A stretch of DNA of 64,000 nucleotides from positions 16,430,001 through 16,494,000 of the forward strand of contig OZ316895.1 of the NCBI GenBank assembly GCA_973895155.1. Reading direction: 5' to 3'. Numbering within the stretch: position 1 is the first letter of the stretch; every line of letters starts with the position of its first letter. The translations under genes were made by a program, and so were the position numbers. Origin of the DNA: Marsupella aquatica. Lineage: Eukaryota > Marchantiophyta. Below are positions 12,701 through 25,736 of this stretch, in pieces. The notes beneath the pieces were generated by a model. The model saw only the letters and a program-made list of their open reading frames with translations, was not told the origin of the DNA and made no database searches.

Positions 12701-15700
12701 TGTTAAAAGACTCTCAGTTTTGTCAGTCGAGGAGGTTAAAGACTTGGTTTGTGAAAAGGTAAAGAAGTTACTCAATCTCTGTACTTGTTGTTCTTGAGTT
12801 TGTCGAATGAATAAGGAGGGGCATTGGAATAGAAATGGGGGAGGGGAGGCATTTACGGTATTCAATTAGTTTTGAGTGCATGCCGCTTGCTCTTACTTTA
12901 CGTCGTGGTTTTCTGAGCAGTTGAAGCTGGTACCACCGACCGATCCTTGGTCAAACAAAGTGGAGTTCCTAGTTGAAGTATTGGTAGCAACCTTTGAAAG
13001 GCGACAATCTCAGAGGCAGATAATCAATGCATTGCCTCTCTATCCCAATGAAAAGGTCATGTGGGACGAAAGTCTTGTGCCAAGCATAAACTATACTGGT
13101 GAAGGGTGCCTTGCGTTGCCCAAATTGAATCTCCAATTTCTCACCCTCCATGACTATCTTTTGCGAAACTTCAATCTTTTTCGGTTGGAGTCTACGTATG
13201 AAATTAGAGAGGATATCCATGATGTTTTAAAGCGCATGGGGGCCTTCATGAATAGTGAAGGGGAGATCAAGTTTTCAGGTTGGGCAAGGATGGCAGTTCC
13301 CATCCAAGAGTTCAAAGTAGTGGAAGTAAAGCAGCCTAACATCGGAGAGTTGAAGCCCTCTGCTGTCCATGCTGATGTAACTTTCAGTATAGGGACTTTT
13401 CGAGGAGAGAAAAGATCCGAGTGGGATGAACTGAAGGAGCATGACGTTCTTTTCCTCCTCACTATAGTTCCGCCATTGAAGGCACTTGACAGGGAGGAAG
13501 CAGTTAAATTGAGTGTACCCGACAGATATGGTCTGCAATGTGTGCGAGGATGTGAAGTGATTGAGATCCGTGATGAAGGCGGCACATTAATGAATGACTT
13601 CACAGGACGAATAAAAAGGGAGGAGTGGAAACCGCCTCAAGGAGAACTCAGAACAGCTCGGCTCGCTCTGGACAGTGCCCAATATCAGATTGATGTGGAC
13701 GCCATAGCAGAGAACAAATCTGAAGATATCTATGGGTCATTTAATGTACTCATGAGGCGGAAGCCCAAAGAGAATAACTTCAAGGCAATTCTCGAGTCTA
13801 TTAGAGATCTTATGAATGAAGACTGCATAGTTCCTGAGTGGCTCCATGACATTTTCTTGGGATATGGTGACCCTGGCGCAGCACAATATCAGAACATGCC
13901 ACAGCAGTTGGATGTAGTTGATTTCAAAGACACTTTTCTTGATTCCCAGCATTTGATAGAAAGCTTCCCATCTAATGAGGTGCGATATTTTTGTTGAGTT
14001 TCATCGTGCTACTCATTTCTCCTTTTACATTCAATTTACTTGTTCTTTCTCCTGTATAGAATAACAATGGGCACATTTTGCTGTAGTTAAAGGATCAAGT
14101 ATATAAATACTGACTGGAATGTCTGCAGGTCCTTTTCTTGACACTTGATGGGGAGCAAGACAAGGATCCTAGGCCTCCCTTCCGCGTAACACTGCCCAAA
14201 GCTTCTGAAACTGGAACAAAGAAGGCCGGTGCACGGAAGAGAAAAGGAGTTGATGAGCAAAGCGACAATGCTCCTGAAATCAGTCTAGAGAAGCCGAAGA
14301 TTCTTGTGGAGGCGTATGTGCCCCCTGATCCAGGTCCTTATCCTCAGGACCAACCTAAGAAAAATGCCGTCAGGTTTACGCCAGTGCAGGTAGATTACTT
14401 TCTTCTTGACTTCTTCTTCGGCTGTATGTATGATTGGCCTCTGGAATAGAACGATAAACCTTCTAGTAAGCTAAAATCAAGCGGGGTCTGTGTTGTTTTT
14501 TTTGGCGACATTTTCCAGGTTACTGCCACCATCATTCTTCCAAGAAAGTACTATAGCCCTTGCAAAGTAGCCACTTCTGTATCTTGAATTTTTCCTGCAC
14601 CTCAATTCATATACTTCTGTTTTCTTTAGACTTTCTGTCCCCATGTCGAAACACGCTTAGCTTTGAAGCAAACTCAATTGAAAGCAGAAGTTCAAACAGC
14701 TTCTTGAGTTTCTCACATGCTGTCAGTTTCAGTTCTTCCCTGATTCTCTCTTTCAACGTTCGTGAGTGTACTCTGTACTGAATTAGTATCGCTATCCTGG
14801 GTTCCTGACTCGATAATACAGGTTGGAGCGATCATTGCAGGAGTGCAGCCGGGATTGACAATGGTGGTTGGTCCTCCTGGTACTGGAAAGACAGATACAG
14901 CAGTACAAATTTTGAATGTTTTGTATCACAACTGCCCTACACAAAGGACATTGCTGATCACACATTCGAATCAAGCCTTGAATGATCTCTTTGAGAAGAT
15001 TATGCAGGTACTGTTGACTCTTTACAAGCCCTTAGTAAGGATCAACTTTTTCAAACAAACTATATCTGCTCAAAGCACGTTGTATAGCCCAGATTCTTGT
15101 ATTTTTGGTCCAACTAAAATTTGTACTTCGTTCTGTTGTTGTGTTGCTCTGTAGCGCGATGTGCCTGCCCGGTATCTATTACGTCTTGGACAAGGGGAAC
15201 AGCAGCTTGATACAGAACTTGAATTTAGTCGTCAAGGACGTGTGAATGCAATGCTCTCGAGGCGACTGGAGCTCCTGGCAGAAGTGGAAAGATTAGCCAA
15301 GACACTCAAGGTTCCAGAAGATGCTGCCTATACCTGTGAAACAGCTGCTCACTTCTGGCTGTTACATGTTTTCTCTAGATGGGAGGAGTTCATGGCTGCG
15401 TGTGAAAGTTCTCAAGGGGATGCAGCCATAGTGAAGGACAAATTCCCGTTCAGCGATTACTTCAAGGATACCCCGAATCCCATTTTTACCGGTACATCAT
15501 ATGCAAGCGATATGCGTTCTGCCACAGGGTGCTTTAGGCATCTGAAAACGATGTTTCAAGAACTGGAAGAGTGCCGTGCGTTTGAGTTACTAAAGTCAAC
15601 AGCAGATAGAGCAAATTATCTTATGGCCAAACAAGCGAAGATTGTGGCCATGACTTGCACCCATGCTGCTCTTAAGAGGCGGGACTTTTTGAACCTTGGC

Positions 15701-17073
15701 TTTAAGTATGACAATCTTGTAATGGAGGAGAGCGCGCAGATATTAGAAATTGAAACATTCATCCCTATGTTGCTACAAAGACAGGAGGATGGTAGGGCTC
15801 GACTGAAGCGCTGTATATTGATCGGAGATCATCATCAGCTTCCCCCAGTTGTCAAGAACATGGCATTCCAGAAGTATAGTCACATGGATCAGAGTCTGTT
15901 TACAAGATTTGTTAGACTAGGTGTTCCATATGTGGAGCTAAACGCCCAGGGAAGAGCGAGACCCACTATCGCAAGTCTTTACAACTGGAGATATAGGGAG
16001 TTGGGAGACTTACGGAATGTGCGTGAGGAGAAGATGTTCCAGCTAGCTAATACTGGATTTGCACATGAGTACCAACTGATCGATGTCCCGGACTTTGAGG
16101 GTAAAGGGGAGTCCGAGCCCAATCCATGGTTCTACCAGAATCTTGGAGAAGCTGAATATGTTGTGAGTGTGTTTCAATATATGCGACTCATTGGTTATCC
16201 TGCCCACAAAATATCTATTCTAAGTACCTATAATGGGCAAAAGCATCTCATACGAGATGTGATCGAACGACGATGTGCAAACCACCCCCTCTTTGGACGG
16301 CCGAGCAAGGTACGACTTTAATAAGTTTTTCCAGGAGTCAAAGTATTGGTGATTGTCAAGCTTGTCTTTTGTTCTATCCTGCCATCCTTCCAATACGTCC
16401 TTATCTGTATTCCTGTTGACGAAATATGCAGGTTACTACCGTGGATAGATTTCAAGGTCAACAAAACGACTACATCTTACTGTCTTTGGTCCGAACTCGA
16501 ATGGTTGGACATCTCAGAGATGTTCGCAGGCTTGTGGTCGCAATGTCACGTGCACGCCTAGGGCTTTATGTGTTTTGCAGACGTTCTCTCTTTGATCAAT
16601 GCTATGAGCTGCAGCCCACTTTTCAGCAACTGCTGAAATTGCCTGACCGGCTAGCCATTGTAGTCGATGAGAATACATTTCCTACTCAGCGGCCTGTTCA
16701 CGAGATCGGGCGAGCTCATCTTGTTAGTGGGCTACAAGAAATGGCGGCAGTAGTTGCGGGCAAGGTCAACTATCAGGTATGGTACTTGCTGCTCCTCTGT
16801 TTTTGCTCTAATCATTAGAGAAGGGTTAATGTCCTTTTTGTTTTAATGTTAAAGAAATCCATAAACCCAAAAGTGCACATTTAGATGTTTTGCTTCCTAA
16901 ATATTGTTCATTCTATCTTTGTTTGGGTCTTGCATGTATGCACAGCTCTTTGAGTTGGTCACGCTATTGATGTTTGGTTCTGCTATGCACAGCTCTTGTG
17001 TTCTATTGACGTCTGTGACTGACTACTCCACTGATCGATTTGACAGGCCCACCAAGCGAGGCAGCTACTGTAG
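9720..17073 (+). CDS. AQR: AQUARIUS (intron-binding protein 160, EMB2765) RNA helicase of the spliceosome
   Basis: SF1 RNA helicase that joins the spliceosome with the XAB2 complex, contacts the intron upstream of the branch point and links splicing to exon-junction complex loading. Exons: 9720-10148, 10463-10552, 10678-10743, 10964-11050, 11367-11519, 11696-11870, 12203-12414, 12648-12758, 12921-13979, 14129-14389, 14822-15007, 15155-16309, 16432-16776, 17047-17073; phases close throughout, about 1451 residues (Arabidopsis about 1509). The N-terminal armadillo-like region is followed by Walker [11 protein letters not shown] (898-907), motif II EESAQ (1134-1138), [16 protein letters not shown] (about 1332-1341) and [13 protein letters not shown] (about 1364-1376). 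ATG 9720 gives the family-like start [20 protein letters not shown]; an upstream TTG extension has no support. The last exon is a short tail (AHQARQLL, stop 17071-17073), shorter than the acidic tail of flowering-plant proteins, so the 3' end is the least certain part. Confidence 0.95.
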
Positions 17074-20000
17074 CAAGGAGCGAGTCCTCTGAGGCGGCTG
17101 CAGATGCGGCATTTGTGGCACCTGACAGTAGAATCTGTAGTAGATGTGTGGGTATGGCCAATTGGGAGATGTGAGAAACGGCCAAAGGAGCACCTTGTGG
17201 GGACATACCCGTGCTATCCTAACCTCTTGAAATTTTAACTTTAGGGGTTCCATCGCTAACGGGCTGAGTAATTAGAATATATTAAAGAATACCCAAGCGG
17301 TTGTTGTGGGTTGTGGGTTATATGACACAGGGACACCCTCTTGGGTGTTCGTTAACAGTAAGCAACAGAGGGAGATTGATTTGCACATTTTGCCCTGTGC
17401 TACACTGTCATCTTTCCCTGACAATTGCTGCTCCGTCTCCCGGCTTCGACGATGGGTATATTGGATGGCATTTGTGGCTTCCACCTCCCGCAGAAACCAT
17501 CTATTGCAATTTTTATCCGTGCAATAGGGGTGTGTGCGGTTTGTACTTTACACAATTTGAGAAAGCAGAACACCCCGGCCTGGGTGTGATGATGGCCCAT
17601 TACGCACATTAGCTGCAGAACCGTCACAACAAAAACAAAGCAATTTCGGGGATGTCCCATTCAGCTCTAGAACTGTTACTACAGAAACAATGTAGAGAAC
17701 TGTCATGACGAGAACAAAAAGTTATTTCAGGTACAAAACTAACCAGTTATCCCATCACACAATGAGGGTCGTTGGGTGGTTTTTCTGTCGCTTTTCTCCA
17801 CTGTCTCTTGGGTCTGTAATATTTGCTGGCGTTTGTGTCAAAAGCGGGTGTTTAATTCCATTCACGAGTGCAATGTCAAATTTGGAATCCTTTTCACCTC
17901 CCTTCAATATTATATTTAAAGGCTAGAAACTAAAGAGTCATTAATGAGTTTGACCATAAGAGTGACCCACCATAAGAGTGTCTGGAGCATGTGGGTTGAG
18001 TGATCTCCCTTCTATTTTACTAGATCAGAGCCAATGGCACGGGACTAACCAGGTCCATTTGAAAATTCTAGAATATACAGAGAGTTACTAGCTCAAGCTG
18101 ATGGCGTGGATGTACAATGCTATCCAAACCCTTGAGTGACCCAATCATAATTTGAGACACTAAACTCATACTCCTCTACCCCAATAGGTTTGGCCAATAT
18201 GATCTAAAGGTTTCAACTAGCCAGTCACCACTTGCACACAAGACTAAACTTGTGTCCAATATCATGTGACTATTTACTCATCCTTCACATTGCTACCAAT
18301 CAAAACACTACTTACATTATAGAATTGTGATGGCAAATCCTAGCTGCTGACTAGGTTTGGTTCCAAACCAAGATGGCTTCCTGGAAAATCCTAGTTGCCC
18401 ATCATTCCAGGCAGACATATTTTACTATATAGGTGACACAGATTTCTTTGTCCCCTCAAAATGATCACTTTGCTAAGCAAATAAGTGTTAAATATGGGGT
18501 CCTGACAGGACCAAAAGGCCAGCCACCCAAGTCATGGAAGATCACTCCTCGAAGCAAATGATGCTTGATTTAACATTAGACCTAAGATGGGCAAGGGCAA
18601 GCTCAACATGCTTTGCTCAGGTAGCATAGCAATAATCACAAAAGTCCTTCCCCAGAGTGATTTCCCCTTTCTCAAAAAGGAAAATCATGACAAGATTCAT
18701 TTTGGATCATTTTGATGTCTATTGGATCAAAGTGAATTAATGTAATTTTTTACTTTTATTATATATGTTTTCTATGACACCTGGTTAATGTCATTGACTA
18801 TAAATTTTTTGGATATACTATTATATTGACATTAGACATGTATTCAACTAATCTAACTGCAGTTACTAACAAACTGGATATCAAACTAACAAACTAATAA
18901 ACTGGATCAAACTAATCTAATTGCAGTCAAATATACTAACAAACTGGATATCAAATGGTTATATGACCCAATTTTGTGACGGTGATTGTTTCAGCCATAG
19001 ACATCATTGCAAATTGAACCCAATCTCCCAGCCACTTGAGCTACACCAATAAGCACCTGAGCTGGTTGGCAAGAATTGTTTTATTGAGGGGGTTGGAAAG
19101 GAAGCCCACATAAACCACAACATTTCTTAAAAATTGCTTTGAGTCTAAATAGTGTATTTCCTTTGCATGAATTTTTTTCTTTTTGCATGAATTGTCATCT
19201 TTAGGTCTCAAAAGTTACTAGGAGATACTTGGTTCACCTCCTTGTTATCCAATGGTAATCCAACAAGTAGACTACTTGTGTGTTGGATTATCATTGGCTT
19301 GCCATTGTGAATGTCGTATTTGCTCAACACTCGTGGTTCTAGGCTGATCCCCTGGCCAACTGACCACGGGCTGCCTAGTGAACTCACTCCTCCATTGACG
19401 TTACAGAGGATGATTGTGCTACATTGCATACGAAGCTACTAGTGTGAACCCAGCTCCAGACACTGGATGTGGGAGGCTCCTACTAGGGCGCCTCAAACCT
19501 TAAGGGTTGCCTAGAAAGCTCCCTAGGCTGAAAGTGTGAGTTACAGACTGCAGGGTCACAAGGTGCCAGGACAAACTTTTGCAAACCACCACTTTATTGT
19601 CATAAGCGGTAGGACAAGCTTTTGCAAATCACCACTTTACTGTCACAAGTGCTAGGACAAGCTTTTGCAAACCACCACTTTACTGTCACAAGTGGTAGCG
19701 GATTGTAGTTAACAACTTTGACTACCTTGGGGAGAAAGTAGTCAAGACGTCGTGTTGATCCTTAGTATTAATGGCATGATGTCTTGATGTCTTTTAGGTT
19801 GAAGGTCATCAAGACATCAAGTTAACAAGGAAACCTTTTTTGATAATGTAATTCAAACCAACTAAAAATGGTAAAGAAACCATTCACGGGTCACATTTGA
19901 GTCAAAAGTGTAACCAATGTTATCTGATTCAGCTTAAATGATCTTAGAAAGTCCATCTAAGCTATGCCAGTCCATCTGGGCTTCATAGACAAAGTGGGGA

Positions 20001-21367
20001 TCCATCCGGGCTGTAGTTTCCTTCATGAACCCTCCTGTAACCATGCTTTTAATTTTAATGTTAACAAGAGATACTAAAAATAGCATTACCGTAGGGAACC
20101 CATGGATTGTAATCTTTCTCTGCTTAGTCACTATGTTGATGAAATAATGCTTTCCATGCAATTTTACACCTGATTTTGGATGACTGTCTAAGCAATAACT
20201 CATGAAAGGTGACATGGGAGAAATCCAGGCCCATAGGAGAGATTAGGGCCATTGGATGGGGCAATTATCATTCTTCCCTTCCATAGAAACTTGCTTCATG
20301 AAGCTAATGTTTTCCACTTTTTTTTTCCACTTTTTTTTGGAAGACTCTTGAGAGATGTAGGGTAACCCATCCCCAAGAGGGGGTAATGGGCTGTAATCCC
20401 TGAGGGTGCCAAGCCTGAGGGGTTACAACCATTATCCCCAAGTGGGGATGAGCTACCAAGCATAATGGCTCAATGAATTTTTACATAGCATTCAGTTCAG
20501 TTTTACATAGGAAAAGTCTGATCCATCACTCTTTGTCATTTGCATTGTACTCTATTTCTCATTCAATTTCATAATTGTGTGTCATTTGTAGTTTACTCTA
20601 TTTCTCATTCAAATTTCATTATCCCCAGGCAAGGCTGGCTAGGGGTTAAGTGGCTTCACCTGGGAGTAATGGGGTCCCGGCAACATCAAAATATCCCAGA
20701 TTAGGTATATGACATCACTCCCTACCATGATAAATATGTTATTTTCTTTAAATCAATGAATACACAAATATATTATCACATTTTGATCTGAGATTTCCAC
20801 CAGGGGTAATGTTTCATAACCTTGGACACACATACTAAAGAAAAAAGGAAAAAGGGAAAAATAGGAGAAATGTTAAATAGGAGAAGTGTTTACGTAACTC
20901 AGAATGCTCCTTTGTACTTTATGTGGCCCTTTTTAGTAGACTGGTCCTTCTTCAATACTATCTGAGCAGTGACTGGGGAGAGGTGACGTGGGAGAATCCT
21001 GGCCGTTGGATGACCCCGATTGTGGAACGAATGTGCGTTCATCTCGTCGTGTTGCGAGATTGAGTCGGCAGAGAGATTTCATTCCAAAAGCCGAAAACCA
21101 CAGTACAAGTCTAGTGAATTCTTTTAACTCTTTAAGGATCGAATTCGTCGAGCGGATATCGATGTCGCTGACAAGGAAGGAGAATGATGCAGAATGGGCT
21201 ATGGTGAAGACAATTGAAGAATTGATGGGCTTGACGTGAATAGTAGACGCAGAGGAAATCAGGAAAAAGAGGATTTCCGTCGTCTTTGCTTCGGATTCAG
21301 TTTCGATCCTCGTCCTGACCTTCTCCGCGCGGGAGGGAGGGGCGGGAATTCCGCGAATTGAGTCACC
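17074..21367. other. Gene-free region between AQR and the HAD-family gene
   Basis: The beginning is AQR 3' untranslated DNA of unknown length; an out-of-frame Ala/Ser/Glu-rich stretch continues to about 17174. Beyond that the DNA is AT-rich with stops in all frames. Visible items are a three-copy 43-base repeat (19568-19697), a pair of imperfect CTCTATTTCTCATTCAA copies near 20550-20620, and poly-T runs near 20320. A 200-residue open frame on the minus strand over 20933-21541 overlaps the next gene's leader and looks spurious. Confidence 0.6.
19568..19697. repeat. Three tandem copies of a ~43-base unit
   Basis: Units begin with AGGACAAGCTTTTGCAAACC near 19569, 19611 and 19654 and end in ACTGTCACAAGTGGTAG or close variants. 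Copies two and three are nearly identical; copy one has several substitutions. Confidence 0.9.
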
Positions 21368-24300
21368 ATGCGATCTTGTCATTTCAAGCTGCCGCAGCAA
21401 CCTCCTCAATTTCTGCCTCTGCACCATAATAATAATGCGCCCGTCGTCTTCAGCAGGCGTGCCTTCTTCTTGCCTCCTTCCGCCGTGAGTAATTCTCCAC
21501 TTCTCTCTCTCTGTCCGGAAATTCCTGTTCCAGGTTTTCATGCCGTGGTTGCTAGGCTTTCCTCAATGTTAATTGCGGTTGTACTTCGGCAGCGTTTGTG
21601 ACGGTACATTGAATGAGGTTGCGATTCAATTGTACTTCTCATGGTTCTATAGGATGGGAAGGTAGATTGTATGGGAATTGGATTTTGTCTGAAATTTTAC
21701 TTTATGCCTCATTTAGATCAAGCGAAACTCTTACCGATCACCAAAGTGCCAAGGAAAATCTTATGTTCCGGAGCGAGGCAATTGATAAGCAGATGAAGAA
21801 TATAAAATCCTCTCTTAGTGAAACAATTACTCTCTCCCGCTTCCAATCTCTTCCTTCCTCTGCTCTTTCTGTTGCACCACAGCTCAGCAACGTTCATTTG
21901 AACGCTTCCTCCGTGTCCCTACACAGCCAGAGTTCGCAGTTCCATCATTGAGACCGGTGTCTCCGGCTGAGTTGCTAGAGCTCTAGGAATCAAGTTCTGC
22001 TAAACCTTTTTGAGCCCGGTGGAAATGCTTCTAGGGTTGACTAGGAATTTTTAGGACCTCGTCTTATATGTATCTCCTCCCATGGGAGTGCCCTTTCTTC
22101 CGGCCTACTCTTAGTGCATTTTTCCCTTCCGTCGGTTTGTTCCAGTCCGATTGAGGGACGAATTTTGGAACCACAGTCGTTGGTACAGAAGCTCCACTTC
22201 GCGCTTGGAACCGAGGCAGCTTTTTGGTTTACTTCAGCTCAAAATTTCTTCGAGATTCGACCTGCAGGGTTGGACAGTGTAGTCTGTAAAGTGTACTATT
22301 TGGTGGTTTTATGGCCCTTTATTTTCGAAGGACTTTAGTTAGTATAACGGGATGGGATGGTGGAAATTGGGATGATTTGGAGGATGAGGTATAGAGGTGT
22401 CTAGCGGAAAGTTTTCAGAACTTGTTTTCTGCTAGGGATCTGGTCGAAGGAAACAGTTTGGACTTTGCCCTCACGCTGGTTCGTTGGACGTTCGCTACCT
22501 ACAGTAGCACTCTAAATGGAACATGAAAATGGGATTTTACGGATTTTCTGTCCTCTCGTTTGTGGATTCTGAGGTGGATTGTGATTCTACCCTCGTGGAC
22601 ATGTATGGTGCACAGAGCAAACGTGCGCCATGGACAGCCAGAATAAGAATTTCTGAACAAGCTCGAGGATCCTCACAAGTTGGAGGTGACAATGGTTCGG
22701 CAAACGGTTCAAGAAAAGGTGGCGACTTATTCGCCGAGGAGGTCAGTTATTGTCATCCGCAATCGAGTGGTATGGATTTTCTTCCATGCTTAGATGTGCG
22801 ATCTTTGTGCGGAACTAAAAGTGGTTTAAAAAATGTTTTCTGCAATCAGGCGATCGGTGCTGAACACGGGGAAGGATTCGCCACATATCGCCCGAGGGGT
22901 CCACTTCATGTCGATGTGGTACGTGCCCCTTCGTTGCCTTTCATCTTCGATGTCAACACTTTTGGAAGCAGCCCGCTTGTCCTCTCGACTTAAACATTTT
23001 ACGAGCCTTTCTGTTGCCTATGTAGAGGTTGTGTCTGATTCTGTCTTCCCTCTTTCTGGAATGTAATTTGGAACCACGAGATTCGTTTATTTCTATGTTT
23101 ATTCCATCAAGAGGTGCCTGTGGAACTACTTTTGGTTTGGGAAAGTTTTCCTGTATCAAGAAATCCGCGGAGGTTTGTCAGCGCCGATAGCCTTGTCTTG
23201 CAGTGAATTCCACATTCATTAGAATTCTGGCTTGAGCCTCGGTACTGCAATTAAGTGTGGTAATTTTCTCGAATCTTGATTTTCCAGGATTATTTGAATG
23301 ATAGGATGCGGGAAAGAGGACTTCAGAGGATACGATACGCTATGAAACCCGATGAAGCCTTTGGCCTCATCTATTCTTGGGACAATGTTCTTGTAAGTTC
23401 ATTTACATTAGCTCAACTTAGTGGCCTTTGAAAGCTGTGATTACTCGCCTTGTTATTGACCCCAAATCACTAATCAAGGGAAAACAAGACCTCAACATTT
23501 TAACTACGGACGTGAGCCATTTGAAAAAGTTAAAAAAGAAATCTGCAACTACAAAGTTTAAGCCAAGGTCCTCGAGGAATCCGAGGTACCTAAAATATAA
23601 ATGTTTTGGACGGAGTTTTGACCTAAACTGGTAGACAGAAATGTCTGGTACAGAGTTGGCACATCCATTTGCGTGTTATAGTTGTTGCATTTTGAAGCTT
23701 GTGTGGTTTACGTCGTATGGGGCACGATTTCTTCTGTTCTGCAGGCAGACACGCGATCACTCCGAATGGAGGCTTGGCATCGTCTTGCGACTGAAGAAGG
23801 TACGTCTACTGGTCTCCTGAATGAGTGCCCGCTTGCACATTTGTGTGTGTTACTTCTAGACGTTTATTCCTTGAACTGAAGGTCACTTAAGGAATACCAA
23901 GGAATACGGTAATTTAGGGTTTGTTTCCGGGGAGATTATGGAGTCTCTATTGTACAATGTAATTGGAAGACAGACGACCGGTGGTGACCATTGTGTACCA
24001 TGTACTGCATTAGCTTGCCATCACCTGATCTCCTCAGTAAGCTTGAGGCAGTCAGTGTGTTCGAGTGTGCGGGATATATTGACATGAATGGAAAATCACC
24101 CGTTGCAGGACAAGTTATGGACAATGATCCAGAAAAACATAGACAGATGCTCACCATGAGTTCCGAGCGAGTACTTGAACAGGTTTGCCACTTACTAGTG
24201 GAGCACGAGTTAGCTTCACGTGGTTTCTTTCTCTACCTTATTGTCAGCTTCGTAAATTTTGAAGAGCCTGCTAAGAGAGGATGAGACGTCAACTCACCAG

Positions 24301-25736
24301 GCAGGTCCTGTTGGAGTAGTGTAGCTGTAATTCTTATCTCATAGGTCAATAGACAGATGGAGAGGTTCGCTTAGAACAGAAGGCTCGAATACTTTTGCTA
24401 GTGTCAAACATTTTAAGGACAGAATCTTAATTTGATAGGAAGGAGAAGTTCAGATGCCATCCACGTGGAAAGATAATGAACCACTGTTCAGGTTCTAAAT
24501 TGGGGGGCAACAGGAGGTGACATGATAAGGTGGACACGACGGTTTGCTGAGCTATACCTTGAAGGACTTGCCAGGGTGAGCGTTAAATACTTTGTGATGG
24601 TTTTGATTTTTGGCTCACATCTTTTGTTTCAAAGAGGGCTCGTTACATTCTGTAGTGATGATTGGATGAATTTCATGATTACTGTAGGTTAGATCCGAAT
24701 TGCTGTGGTAAGAGTCCTCGACTCATTAATGTCCTTGGTCATCATGTCAGGTAAGGGCCCCAATGGAGGGTCTGAGGGAGTGGTTAGAAGCGTTAGATAC
24801 AGCCGGAGTTCCCTGTGCTGTGGCATCAACACTGGACCGCCTAACTCTATTAGCTGCCCTTCAAAGAATGGGGCTTCGAAAATATTTCCAGGTGTGTATG
24901 CCATGGATGCCATTGCGTTGTTTGTAATGGAGTCTCCCCGCTGTCTGTCAGCATTCTTGCAGCCCTGGGTTCTGCTGACCTCGAGGTTGATATACTTACC
25001 AGTTATCCTCATTAAATCTGAATCATGCAGGCTATTGTTTCAGAGGAAGATGGGATGGAATCAATTGCGCATCGATACCTTTCTGCAGCTGTGAAGGTTG
25101 GTGAGAAAGTCATCGATTCTGGATTGAATAGTCTATTTGTGAGTAATGTGAGTAAATGAGTTATTGTCTTAACTTTGCATGCTGTGCAGGAGCTCTTGAA
25201 TGGAGGTCAGTGGACCTTATTTTTGAGTACGTCTGATATAAATTTCCATGCAGTGTAGGAGCTCTTGAGTAGAGGTCAGTGGACTTTATTTTCGAGTATG
25301 TCTGATATGTTGACATAGTAGATTGATTACCAATGGCTGCAGCTTGACAGACCACCATTCAAGTGTGTAGTGTTCGAGGATGATCCAAGGGGTATAACGG
25401 CTGCACATAACTGCACAATGAAGGCCGTAGCGCTAATTGGATCTCATCCTGCGTAAGTTTGTGTTTTCGATGTGCTTTGGATTGAGGGTCTAGTCTATGC
25501 TTCGTGCCGTTGCTGTTCGAGGTCGGATGTTTTTCGAAGGAAACTCACCAAAGATTGCTGACTGCAGGTATGAGCTTTCTCAGGCAGATTTGGCTGTAAG
25601 CAGTTTCACCGAACTGTCTGTCATTAATCTTCGTCGATTATTTGCAAACAAGGGAACGGAGTTTATGGATTTGCAGCTGCAACCCGAAGAGAAGAAGCCG
25701 CGAAGGCGAAAATTGACCAATGATACTTTGTTCTAG
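21368..25736 (+). CDS. PYRP2-like: HAD-superfamily hydrolase, plant PYRP2-like (At4g11570-type), probably plastid-targeted
   Basis: Resembles the plant HAD proteins that include AtPyrP2, reported to dephosphorylate the ribityl-pyrimidine intermediate of riboflavin synthesis; the exact substrate here is inferred. Exons: 21368-21484, 22574-22918, 23288-23392, 23745-23799, 24109-24182, 24492-24575, 24751-24891, 25031-25096, 25343-25452, 25568-25736; phases close and give about 421 residues. The first exon is rich in Pro, Gln and Phe with basic residues and few acids, fitting a transit peptide. The cap and core match strongly at the end: TEEDG-like SEEDGMESIAHRYLSAAVK, VVFEDDPRGITAAHNCTM (HAD motif IV, EDDPRG) and the C-terminal RRLFANKGTEFMDLQ. 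Motif I reads YSWDNVLADT (residues 183-192): the usual first Asp is Ser184, while Asp186 is kept. Exon 1 and the left edge of exon 2 are the weakest parts; an alternative Ser-rich N terminus starts near 21795. Confidence 0.82.
25177..25309. repeat. Tandem duplication (~66 bases) inside an intron of the HAD gene
   Basis: Two copies of GGAGCTCTTGAATGGAGGTC...AGTACGTCTGATAT lie side by side, just upstream of the exon at 25343. Each copy contains a TGCAGGAGCTC or TGCAGTGTAGGAGCTC segment that looks like an acceptor site, so one copy may act as a decoy splice site. Confidence 0.85.

Noticed and set aside
20330-20470. Possible small inverted-repeat element around CATCCCCAAGAGGGGGTA
   Set aside because: The arms are short and imperfect and no target-site duplication is visible.
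20933-21541. 202-codon open frame on the minus strand
   Set aside because: No family resemblance, low-complexity composition, and it overlaps the leader and first exon of the HAD gene on the other strand.
21613-21951. 112-codon frame in the first HAD-gene intron with a Ser-rich end
   Set aside because: Could be an alternative transit-peptide exon, but no donor joins it in phase to the next exon; kept only as an uncertainty in the gene entry.
24650-24750. Possible box C/D snoRNA in a HAD-gene intron (GTGATGA near 24655)
   Set aside because: No CTGA box D at a suitable distance and no terminal stem.
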